Shown here: positions 44,985-64,000 of the stretch, in pieces
Layout of the letters: every line of letters starts with the position of its first letter
Numbering within the stretch: position 1 is the first letter of the stretch
DNA from: Patella vulgata
Taxonomy: Eukaryota; Mollusca; Gastropoda; Patellidae
Direction of reading: 5' to 3'
Length of the DNA stretch: 64,000 nucleotides
Assembly: GCF_932274485.2 (NCBI RefSeq)
Contig: NC_065881.2
Coordinates: forward strand, 82,772,702-82,836,701
Translations under genes and position numbers: made by a program
The notes under the pieces: model-generated
Seen by the model: only the letters and a program-made list of their open reading frames with translations
What the model was told of the DNA's origin: nothing
Databases searched by the model: none

Positions 44985-45135
44985 AGTTTCATTAAATTTT
45001 AACTAAGATAAAATCCAAATTTGAGTAATTTGATTGGATAATATTAGATTGATTTTAGTGCTTAGCCAATTAAAATTGAAGTATCTACTAAAATTTGGAT
45101 TTTATCTTTAGTTAAGATTTCGAGAAACAGGGCCC
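44979..45135. mobile_element. Palindromic GGGCCC MITE, second of a pair
   Basis: GGGCCCAGTTTCATTAAA and TTTCGAGAAACAGGGCCC as ends, with GATAAAATCCAAATTT and AAATTTGGATTTTATC as inner arms. It shares the six bases GGGCCC (44979-44984) with the first element. Confidence 0.65.
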
Positions 45136-45485
45136 AGATCTTATTCTTGACTTCTCACAGGTCACTAAGCTAACTCTTGACCACCTCTGTGTGAGTTATG
45201 CTAACTCTTGACCTCTCTGTGTGAGTTATGCTAACTCTAAAATATTCTACTGGATGATATTAAAGACAGTTACACCTGTAGACCTGTTTAACCAGTTTAA
45301 CGTTTTAATTAATCAAAACTTGTGAAATATGACAATCTGACATGTTAACCTTAATGAGCAGAGATTTTTACTTTTTAATTTGTAAGTTGAACTGAGTCAG
45401 CAGAAACTACTTGATTTTCAAGTATAAAGTACAAGTATCCCACTGCTATATGTTTATATCCATTTTTTTGTCATAATAATAATTT

Positions 45486-45786
45486 AAAGGGGCACTATGG
45501 GAGATAAGATAAAGAGTTGACTGTTCTCGCTATAGTTAAAAAAAACTGAGATATTAGATTTTGAATTTTAGGCTAGCCTCGATCATCATTATTAAAATCG
45601 GTACGATAAAAAACAATTTATCGATTTAATTATTTTTCAAAAAAATGTATTCCAATCCACTAAATATTGCAGGCATCGACAGTTGAATATGGCCTAGATA
45701 AGTTAATTTATGTCTAATTAATAATTTAGATAACATTTCAGGCCTAAAGAAGCCTCTGCAAAGCAGATTTGGCTCTTGCCTAATGT
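45486..45786 (+). repeat. R1 copy 5
   Basis: GGGGCACTATGGGAGATAAG to GCAGATTTGGCTCTTGCC, with an internal deletion. Confidence 0.55.
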
Positions 45787-46169
45787 ATTCAGTTTCAGAC
45801 GAGTTATTTGTCCCTGAGGTAGAAATTGAAATCACACCAGTTATTTGATAATCTCGCTTACGAACATGGAATTAACAGACATACATGTATACTTAGTCAT
45901 AGTTTGATGTTATTTTTTACACTGGCCTAATGTAGAAATCATACTACGTGTAATTCTATCCCACTATACCTCTCTATAAAGATTGCATATAAAAAGTAAT
46001 ATTTACCTACACTCGTAGGCTACTAGTATAAATGACATGTGATTTAAATTTCAAAGTAGCTTTAATCTTTATTGTTATAAATTAAAAATGCCTTATATAA
46101 GATTTAGATGCAGTGCTTGCTGTGGTTCAAAAATAGATATTAAATAAATGAACATATGTATATTGAAAA

Positions 46170-46438
46170 AGAGAGAGCTAGAGAAATCGGGTTTAATGTC
46201 CACTCGACACAAACTAGGTCATTTCGGGATCTAACACATTGTTCAATTTTATTTCAATAATTCGCTTGCGCATAGGGGTCTTTAGCAGTGGGAGGAAACT
46301 GGAGGAACTGAAGAAAACCCACGAGGTTGGACAGGCGACCTTACTCCTTGTCATGTACAACCGGGGAATCGAAACCACGCCAGTTGACTCAATGACAGAC
46401 CTTTTCATACAACCCGCTCGCGCTAACCATTTCTCCCT
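46170..46438 (-). mobile_element. SINE A, near full length
   Basis: GAGAGAGCTAGAGAAATC tail to CGCTAACCATT. The terminal CCAACCCC is lost. Confidence 0.75.
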
Positions 46439-46479
46439 CCCCTTAAAATTGAAATTCACCCTTCTTTACAAAGTCATGG

Positions 46480-46715
46480 GTTTATTATCATTTATGAAAA
46501 CAGGAACGACCCCCTAACCTAACATGCATTTATTGATCTTCAGAACCATTTCCCATTCACACAACTATCACTCTCCTTAATATCAGATCACTCTCCTTAA
46601 TTTCTAAATCACTCTTATCTAAACTGGCAGAAATTTTTAAAGGTGGACCGATTATTTCAATTTGTTGATTAAGGGAAGTTTTTTTCGGCTCTCCTTTAAA
46701 ATACAAAAAACGACT
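46480..46715 (-). repeat. R2 copy 3
   Basis: TTATTATCATTTATGAAAAC to CTCTCCTTTAAAATACAAAA. A single unit of the arrangement seen at 28858. Confidence 0.55.
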
Positions 46716-48002
46716 GCATAATGCATCTTTAATTTAATAAAACACCACATTATTAGAGTCATTTTAGCATGGAGTTAAATTAAATATAATACAATTTAAA
46801 CATCCATAGTAATTCTCAATACATGTCAGCCCAGAAAATAACATTTGTTTGTTTATGGGCATTATATTCAAATACATTGCATTGGACTCTTAGCTATCTA
46901 ATGAAAAACTAAAATCAAGCAGGAATGTCATAATCTATCATATTTCAAAGTTTCATTACCGGTATAATTGGTATCGATCGCGTGACTTTTGCAAGAAAAA
47001 AGACGTCACTCCTCAGCTAAGGAGTGGGAATTGTCAACATAATCTAAACTATTTTAATACTCTTCCACTATATTACTATGATTGAATGACATCTTGATCT
47101 TCATTTTGACTTTTTACGCAATCAGCTTTCAACCATTTTATGATCTTTCTTTTAACTTCATTAAGAAAGAAAATGTTTGGATCCACGATGATAACCCTAT
47201 AATAAACAGTATAATGACACATTTCGGCAAAAATTATTTCTGACATGTATAATAAAACGAAGAAATGAATTACTACAAACCTTGTCTGATAGTTGATGCG
47301 GATCCCAATCTCCGCGTCTTCTTGTCCTGTACTCTGTAGTACGTTTGTTTACAATACTAGCCGGTTTATTGGGTTTATTTGTCAAGCCCAAGCTCCTCTA
47401 CTTATTGTATATATAAAACACCCCCACCAACAAAAATAATCAATATTTTTGCGTCTGCCTAACATTTTTGGCGTATTTTGTGATCCATACAAAAGTGAAT
47501 GCAAAGCATGTCCTTGAACTTGGCCCTGTTATCGTAGTCGAGCTCATTCAGCCACATACACGGATTGTAATTATCTTTCATAAATACGGAAAAACTACCA
47601 TTATAAGACATTAATTGGTTGTCTATAAACATTAATAGTTTTATTTATTAATTCTGGAGAAGAGAGTTTGAAATAACCAGATATAACAAACAGTGCACCT
47701 GAATGGTCTAAAAGTGCGTCAAGGGAGATAATTCGTGATGTTCAATTCCAGGGATCAGACCAGTTGAACCAAGAATTAATTTTAACCAATCCTTTAATTT
47801 TATTATCCACCGAGAGTACAACAGACACAATTATCAGAAATGCCTGAAAAATTTCAGATAAATGACAGAAAATGTAAATTTATACCATTTACAATGATTC
47901 TTGAATTCAGCAAAAATTAGGCATGCTAAATGTGACAAGTAAAAGATATGCTTATTGATTGATGATTCAGCTATTGGCCATCTTGTCTTACATTCATCAT
48001 AT
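46716..48002. other. Intergenic sequence around the weak exon pair
   Basis: Besides the candidate exons at 47076-47333, nothing was recognised. Confidence 0.35.
47076..47333 (-). CDS. Candidate C-terminal exon pair of an unrecognised gene
   Basis: Exon 47333-47281 (reading STGQEDAEIGIRINYQTR) with donor AAG/GTTTGT joins exon 47196-47076 (acceptor TTATAG) in frame to read VIIVDPNIFFLNEVKRKI, then IKWLKADC, and ends at TAG (47078-47076). The composition looks protein-like. The upstream acceptor is poor, no further exon was found, and no family is recognised. It could be a chance pair or a retro-fragment. Confidence 0.22.
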   Translation of the reverse strand, partial: STGQEDAEIGIRINYQTRFVVIHFFVLLYMSEIIFAEMCHYTVYYRVIIVDPNIFFLNEVKRKIIKWLKADCVKSQNEDQDVIQS

Positions 48003-48385
48003 TGTATGCCTGTAATTACTGGTGACATGTTATCCATGTAGCATATATTTCTGTAATTACTGGTGACATGTTATCGATGTAGCATATATTTCTGTAATAA
48101 CTGGTGACATGTTATCGATGTAGCATATATTTCTGTAATTACTGGTGACATGTTATCGATGTAGCATATCTTTCTGTAATTACTTGTGACATGTTATTGA
48201 TGTAGCATATCTTTCTGTAATTACTGGTGACACACTATCGACGTAGAATCTTTCTGTAATTACCGGTGACATGTTATTGATGTAGCATATCTTTCTGTAA
48301 TTACTGGTGACACATTATCGATGTAGCATATATTTCTATAATTACTGGTGACATGTTATCGATGTAGCATCTTTTTGTAATTATG
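48003..48385. repeat. 41-bp minisatellite
   Basis: About nine units sharing TAATTACTGGTGACATGTTA and TCGATGTAGCATAT. Confidence 0.85.
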
Positions 48386-48404
48386 TGAAAGTTCATTCAT
48401 CCCT

Positions 48405-48725
48405 GGGACCTGGTTAGTGAGCCAGTGACATACTCACTTGCAAGGCAACTTTTGTTCTCCTACCTAGTGAGCCAACATCAGACTCATTGATCTAGCGTGG
48501 CAACCATTGCTCTCCTAGCTAGCAAACCAACACCATATTAACTGAACTTGAGCTAGCATGGCAACCTTTGCTCTCCTAGCTAGCAAACCAACAACATATT
48601 TACTGAACTTGAGCTAGCATGGCAACACCATACTGGCTGAGCTTGATCTAGCACGGCAATCTTTGCTCTACTAGGTAGACAGCCAACACCACACTCACTG
48701 GGCTACTAGGTAACATTTGCTCTAA
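48405..48725. repeat. Diverged tandem repeat of about 60 bp
   Basis: Units around GAGCTAGCATGGCAACCTTT and CTCCTAGCTAGCAAACCAAC, followed by looser copies to about 48830. Confidence 0.65.
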
Positions 48726-48954
48726 AGTCATAAATTTACCATTTTTTTTATTTAATCAATGGGTCTACGACTCCACATACAAAATATTGAAAATACTCTG
48801 AGCTAGCATGACAACGCTGACTCTGAAATCAAATCATAAATTTACAAATTCTTTTGATCATCTTTTTATTCCATCAATGGGTTCAATCACATACAATATA
48901 TTCAAAATAATCTCTTTTATAAAACAAACTCCACTTCATATCACTCAAAAATAA

Positions 48955-49205
48955 GACAATTAGCAACAAAAGATATACACAATCCAGTTTCAAATAATAT
49001 AAGTTCAGTTTAACCATAATATTTATTGTCCTACTCAATCCAGTTTCAAATAATATAAGTTCAGTTTGACCGTAATATTTATTGTCTTACACAATCCAGT
49101 TTCAAAAAATATAAGTTCAGTTTATAAATTAACCGTAATATTTATTTTCTTACACAATCCAGTTTCACATAATGTATGTTCAGTTTAACCATAATATTTA
49201 TTGTC
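48955..49205. repeat. Tandem repeat of about 57-60 bp
   Basis: Four units sharing CACAATCCAGTTTCAAATAA and CATAATATTTATTGTC. Confidence 0.75.
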
Positions 49206-49312
49206 TTACATATAATACGCCTAACCCATTTAAATATAATTAATAACAATTGTATTTATATTTTCCTGATTTTTACATATTTTCTCTCACAACCATATTT
49301 TGCCATTGACAG

Positions 49313-49567
49313 AAATGAAATGGGGTTCAATACAGTGTGCTATGAAGGAATTTTTGTCCGGACAATGGCACTATGGCTTACTTTTATATAGAATTGCAAC
49401 AGTCAACATGACAATTGTTCTCGTAATGCACTCCGTCCTGCACCACTTACACAGGGCAACTATGACAAAAATATCCTGAGAACTTTTCTCGGCCAATACT
49501 GGGAGCTAACTTGAGACCTCCAGGCCAGTGAACCGGACTATTACTCAGTGAGTCACTGTGGCGCCCG
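49313..49567 (-). mobile_element. SINE B, internally deleted
   Basis: GAAATGAAATGGGGTTCAAT tail, missing the block before ATACAGTGTGC, head GTGAGTCACTGTGGCG. Confidence 0.7.
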
Positions 49568-49661
49568 CCATTGACAAATCTTCTGTATGCATATCAACTA
49601 GTCATACTATCAGCCCTTTCTGAACACAGAGAACTTTGAGAATAGATCTCCGCCCTGATCA

Positions 49662-49885
49662 CACAGAGAGAGAGATGGGGTTTAACGTCCACTCAACACA
49701 AACTAGGTCATTTCGGGACTAACATATGGTTTAATTTTATATTTCAATAATTCGCTTGTGCGTAGGGGTCTTTAGCAGTGGGAGGAAACAAGAGGACCCG
49801 GAGAAAACCCACAAGGTTGGACAGGCGACCCTACTCCATGTCACATACAACTGGGGATTCGAAACCACGCCAGTTGACTCAATGA
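49662..49885 (-). mobile_element. SINE A, head truncated
   Basis: Good core from ACAGAGAGAGAGATGG to CCAGTTGACTCAATGA, where it stops. Confidence 0.75.
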
Positions 49886-50224
49886 TCAGGGCTGCCATGT
49901 TATGCGGTTCTAATTCATTTTATATCTTTCATACACATTAAGACTAAATGCACAAGACCATTAAACAACTTAAAATACAAACACATTATCCAGCATGTGT
50001 GTTTCTAAGAAAACCATTATGCTAGTACCAAATTTTTGAATTGTAATCCTTAATATTTTTAGAAATGGTCCCAAAGGAATTAGGAATTCTGTCACTTATG
50101 TCAAAGAGATAAGAGTCATAACCATTATATACAATAAACCTTGGGATATAACAAAATTACAATATCAAATATGGAGACAGCTATCCATTAATTTTATAAC
50201 AATTAAAATATCTAGATACATTTA

Positions 50225-50905
50225 ACACCAAACATGTGGTAAGTATCCAGATAACATCAATCATGATGAGATAAATATCCAGATACAGATAACATCAATC
50301 ATGATGAGATAAATATCTAGATACAGATCACACCTATCATGATAAGATAAATATCTAGATACAGATAACACCTATCATGATGAGATAAATATCTAGATAC
50401 AGATAACACCAATCATGATGAGATAAATATCTAGATACAGATAACACCAATCATGATAAGGTAAATATCTAGATACAGATAACATCAATCATGATGAGAT
50501 ACAGATAACACCAATCATGAGATAAATATCTAGATACAGATAAAATCAATCATGATGAGATAAATATCTAGATACAGATAACACGAATCATGATGAGATA
50601 AATATCTAGATACAGATAACACCAATCATGATGAGATAAATATCTAGATACAGATAACATCAATCATGATAAGATAAATATATATAATCCAGATACAGAT
50701 AACACGAATCATGATGAGATAAATATCTAGATACAGATGACACCAATCATCATGAGATAAATATCTAGATACAGATAACACCAATCATGATGAGATAAAT
50801 ATCCAGATCACATCAATCATGATGAGATAAATATCTAGATACAGACAACACCAATCATGATGAGATGAACATTCAGATACAGACAACATCAATCATGAGA
50901 TAAAA
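50225..50905. repeat. 38-bp minisatellite
   Basis: About 17 units sharing AATCATGATGAGATAAATAT and CTAGATACAGATAACACC, with a few shortened units. Confidence 0.88.
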
Positions 50906-51290
50906 CACAAAATGTTAAATTATGACGTTATATTACTTTCTTTGTTACAGCTGTTTAGGTTGAAATCTCGAAAATTTCAACAGAATTATTGTTCTAGCAG
51001 TTTAAACTCTGAAATGTATTTTAATCGATTGCAAATTGCCTTCACTATAAGTTTGCGTTAATGATAAGATGGATTTCTAGATAATGTATACATCGTGAAA
51101 TCCTACGATACAGGGAGATTACTTTCTGCGATTCGTAATTGTCAACGATGACGTATGGGACTAAAGAGACCGAATCAATGCCCTAGGTCACTAGACTTAT
51201 CAATCCAGGTCTTATATGCTGTTAAAAACCATGATATTCTAATTCATATCATTTTAACCATGTTAATATCGGTTTTTACCTGTATTTTCT

Positions 51291-51318
51291 GTGTGTGTGT
51301 GTGGGGGGGGGGGGGGGT
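51291..51318. repeat. (GT)n plus G-run
   Basis: GTGTGTGTGTGTG followed by about 15 G. A candidate quadruplex or slippage site. Confidence 0.8.
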
Positions 51319-51596
51319 GTAAAACTATAAATCAATATTAATAATCTAGTAAATCCTTACCAATATCATTTTTAATATCAAAATTTGAGAAAATTATTAA
51401 ATGCTAGACAAAATTAATAAATGCTAAAGACAATATTGTTTTAATAATATCAAATTTGTTAAATGCTAAAGAAATTATCGATAACACTTTGTTCAAAAGG
51501 TGCCTGAAAAAAAAAATACATATGAGAGCTAACGGGAATTTCTGAATCTATCTCGCTATACAGGTACTCTCTCAAGATGGTCACTTTCACTATCGG

Positions 51597-51725
51597 CTCA
51601 ATCTGATTAAACTATATTTCATTTCGTCTTTTATATACTTTCAATGGCCTCTGCTACATAATATCTGACAGGTTATAGTGGGACATCGCGTCAGGTGTCA
51701 TATGAGCGATCTTTGACCATACTTT
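51597..51725. mobile_element. Fragment of the CAATCTGATTAAAA MITE
   Basis: Left end only: CAATCTGATTAAACTATAT, then CAATGGCCTCTGCTAC and the GAGCGATCTTTGACCATA block. Confidence 0.5.
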
Positions 51726-51990
51726 CATTCAATACTTTAAGCTCCTTTAAATCACCCCAAAATATTATTTAATTCAATACATCATTTACCCAAAATGCAA
51801 CACCTTAAACTAAGCTGTATTAATTTCAAACATGATTTAAACAGAAAATATCATCTAATTCAATATCATTTACCCAAAATGCAATACTTTAAGCTCCTTT
51901 AAATCACCTGAAAATATTGTCTAATTCAATATCATTTACCCAAAATGCAACACTTTAAACTGAGCTATATTAATTTCAAACATTATTTAA
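51725..51990. repeat. Tandem repeat of about 65 bp
   Basis: Three to four units sharing TTCAATATCATTTACCCAAA and CTTTAAGCTCCTTTAAATCA. Confidence 0.7.
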
Positions 51991-51999
51991 AATTATCTC

Positions 52000-53430
52000 C
52001 TTAATTATAAATGCCATATAGAAATATTTAACAATTTAATATCACTAAAGCCTAGTGCAAACCTGCCATTTTCTCTGGCAATTTGTTAGCAAATTTTAAT
52101 CGCTAGAAAAAGAAATCGCCCCATATGCTTGTCACTGATATGCATGCGACAGTAAGCAATCTCTTGTTGAGTTTTTTTCATCGATCAATCAGCACAATCT
52201 AAAATATCATGTGATTTTACAAAATGGCCACCCATCTCAGCTAGATTTTCCTCTATGGGAGCTGCCATTTTGACTGGTCACATGATCAGCAATGGCAATA
52301 ACTCAACTGCATAGCTGACTGCCTAACAAATGATCATTGCTTCTATTACTGTAAGAAAGTTGGCAGCATGCGCTAGGCTTAAATTACCACATTTCATTTG
52401 CTAATACAATCAATCAGGCTAAATAATCTTTACAATTCTTGATGTACTGAGTCAAAAACAGTCAATACATTAAGAATTTTGAATTCAACTTTAAACAAAA
52501 AGAAAAAAATAAGAGGTTACAATATTTAAACATGTTTGGTAACCAAAAACAATAACACAGGCTTCTATATTCTAAAACAAAACAATACCAGATATACATG
52601 TATTAGTAAAGACTTTTTAAATTCGTTTTACAGATATCCGATTTCGTACAATGGTGCCTGACAAGGGTGGTATTTACTCTTATAATCTACTTGTAGGCTT
52701 GTTTTTCCATGCCTATTGCATATAAACACACAATACAATTTTATGCATACACAATTATTTTTATTACTGTGAATGCGTCTTTTATCTGCATAAATAAAAT
52801 TGTACCTTGTGTTAATATGTTCAATTACTAAAATATATATACCTATCAACAAAGCAGTTATTTCATATACTATTTTCATTGTTTCAAATCATGATGCAAT
52901 TGCAATATCACAATATATCCATTAATCCTAATGTTGTAAAATCAAAATCTGTTGGCATGGTAATAAAAATGTCTCTACATATGATTATAATACTGAATAT
53001 TTAAAGCTTTTACGCTGACCAATAGAAACACAACAATATAAAGAGACGATTGTTATATCAAATTATATAGGGCTAGAAGTAAGCAGATTTCAGATAAAAA
53101 TAATATTACATTGTCGCCATTTCACAGAAAAGGTTTGGTACTAATAGGAGTTTATTAAAGACTCAAGCTGTAACTGGGCCAAAACTAGTACAATTTCACA
53201 GAAAAGGTTTGGTACTAATAGGATTATATCAGAGACCCTGTGTAGATGTGTAGAGAATTTCATATGCAATGGTTATTTATAGACTCTTGTACTGAGCGTT
53301 ATCGCACCACGTGACAAGTCAGAAATCAATTCGAGAAAAGCCGCTGACGAGTGCACATTCGCCGTGTCGAGTTCAACAGCAGGGAAAATTTTGGTTGCAT
53401 GAGGCACGCTATCAATGACTTGACAATTTG
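52000..53430. other. Sequence downstream of GMPR
   Basis: A local duplication of TTTCACAGAAAAGGTTTGGT at 53121 and 53191. Otherwise no gene or element was seen; part may be GMPR 3' UTR. Confidence 0.4.
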
Positions 53431-53436
53431 TTTATT
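53431..53436 (-). terminator. GMPR: Possible GMPR polyadenylation signal
   Basis: AATAAA on the minus strand about 21 bases after the TAA stop. It is close to the stop for a 3' UTR, so a later signal may be the one used. Confidence 0.3.
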
Positions 53437-53456
53437 TCTAGCCCTAATAACATAGA

Positions 53457-62857
<9,401 letters not shown>

Positions 62858-63547
62858 ACTTGAGCCCTTCCCGTCTGATTTCTACCTTGAAAAAGAAAAA
62901 AAGTGTTGACAGTCTCAGACTGAAATCTCCTTCTTAGGAAGAAGACCATAGGCAAGGGCCACAACTCTAATTTTTCGTTCTCGTGTTACCGCATTGTATA
63001 ATATTATGTTAAACATATTGAGAAAGCTTAAATCTGTCTGTTGTAATTTTATATAATGGCAAAGTTTCTAATTACTGCCGCTGGCTTTATTGTGCTGTTG
63101 TAATTTTATACAATGAATGTCAAAGTTTCTAATTAGTGTATCAACTTACTAAAGAACATTATTTACCATACATGGTCTTCAGATCGCCGCTCGCGGTCCA
63201 TAGTATACTAGGTCTATTAAACACCGACTAGGACCGGTAAGAAGAGTGTTATTGATATGCACATTCTGCACATCATATCTAAAATTGAAAAGATTTCATA
63301 AAAAAAACTGAAATGATTTCATAAAAAAAAAAAACTGAAAAGATTTCATAGAAAAAATTAAAACCATAAAAATGACAAAATTACCGATATAACGGAATTT
63401 TTGTCTTGCCGGCAACACCAATATAATCATAATTATTTAGTTTGAGTCATTCTGTGTGTCTATGACCTTTCTGTGTCTACGGTTGTAATATGCCGTCTAT
63501 GACTTGTTCTTTTATTTTATTTTGCGAAATTCAAATATTTTTCATAT
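62858..63547. other. GMPR upstream region
   Basis: No TATA box at a usual distance. A short local repeat of AAAAGATTTCATA (63278-63350) and duplicated GTTTCTAATTA motifs (63064, 63125) were seen. The promoter position is not determined. Confidence 0.35.
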
Positions 63548-63627
63548 ATAATTAGCCTGGTGTGCCGCTATTTTTTCATGTATTCCAAGGTGTGCCATTG
63601 GCAAAAACATTCTTGAGAACCACTGGG
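63548..63627 (-). mobile_element. hAT-like element end
   Basis: On the minus strand it starts CAGTGGTTCTCAAGAATG, the terminal pattern of hAT/Charlie-type elements, and continues with GGCACACC motifs. Only one end is recognisable. Confidence 0.45.
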
Positions 63628-63717
63628 AGAGAGCAATAAACTATAACACATACTAATTTATTTTGGCGACGTTTTCAACATTTTCTCAACGTTTTCAAAC
63701 GATGACTGACGGAGCGA

Positions 63718-63856
63718 CGTTGGAATTCGATGTAAGAGAAGGCCATAGTGACGCTGCCCGGGCAAAATTTCCCTCATAGCACACTGTATGGCGTATGTAC
63801 GTCTTCATTAGCCCAGTCGGGTCAGAACAGTAGGTCGCTAAAAAACCCATTTCATC
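63718..63856 (+). mobile_element. SINE B, tail half
   Basis: GTTGGAATTCGATGTAAGAG to AAAACCCATTTCAT, upstream of GMPR. Confidence 0.72.
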
Positions 63857-64000
63857 TACTACTGTAAAACTGTAACCATAAACAACAGTTATTTCCCTTT
63901 TATCACAAAATCGCTTGTCTGACGTCGTCGAAATAAAAAAAACAACAGGATTCTCCTTTCTCTATATGTATAATACATGGCAATCTACCAGCACGTCTAT

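Noticed and set aside
50225-50905. CRISPR-like regular array
   Set aside because: Whole 38-bp units repeat without unique spacers, in an animal genome; it is a minisatellite.

Overview
The window is animal nuclear DNA, AT-rich, with small exons, long repeat-filled introns and GT-AG splice sites. It most probably comes from a mollusc. Two abundant tRNA-derived SINE families, many MITEs and dozens of minisatellites fit a marine gastropod or bivalve genome, but no marker fixes the species. Nothing prokaryotic is present.

Two real genes are recognised, both on the minus strand. The first (27158 down to the left edge) is the 5' part of a secreted thioester-containing protein (TEP/CD109-like, alpha-2-macroglobulin superfamily). 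Seventeen exons splice in phase into 641 residues: signal peptide, macroglobulin domains, and a furin-type RRKR site. After exon 17 come three tandemly duplicated exons (1965-2094, 1516-1657, 448-571) with the same splice phases, similar ends and divergent middles. This is the layout of a mutually exclusive cassette that varies the bait-like region, as known for scallop and insect TEPs. The thioester domain lies beyond the left edge. The second gene (62857 down to 53457) is a complete GMP reductase: seven exons, 351 residues, catalytic Cys186, Thr188 and Glu289 in place. No functional link between the two genes is evident.

Layout: 1-2.1 kb cassette exons plus a GCCCAC-type element; 3.4-4.0 kb a pogo/Tigger-like element; 4.8-27.2 kb TEP exons 17 to 1, with minisatellites close to several splice donors; 27.2-53.4 kb no confident gene (a possible TEP promoter near 30.06 kb and a weak two-exon candidate near 47.2 kb), otherwise repeats; 53.4-62.9 kb GMPR; 62.9-64 kb upstream sequence with a hAT-like end and a SINE fragment.

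The most interesting points are the TEP exon cassette; two 3' splice sites (TEP exon 10, GMPR exon 5) whose polypyrimidine tract is the CT tail of a sense SINE; a 46-bp minisatellite that has copied the exon 2 splice donor about 16 times; and several foldback elements, including one with a perfect 43-bp palindrome.
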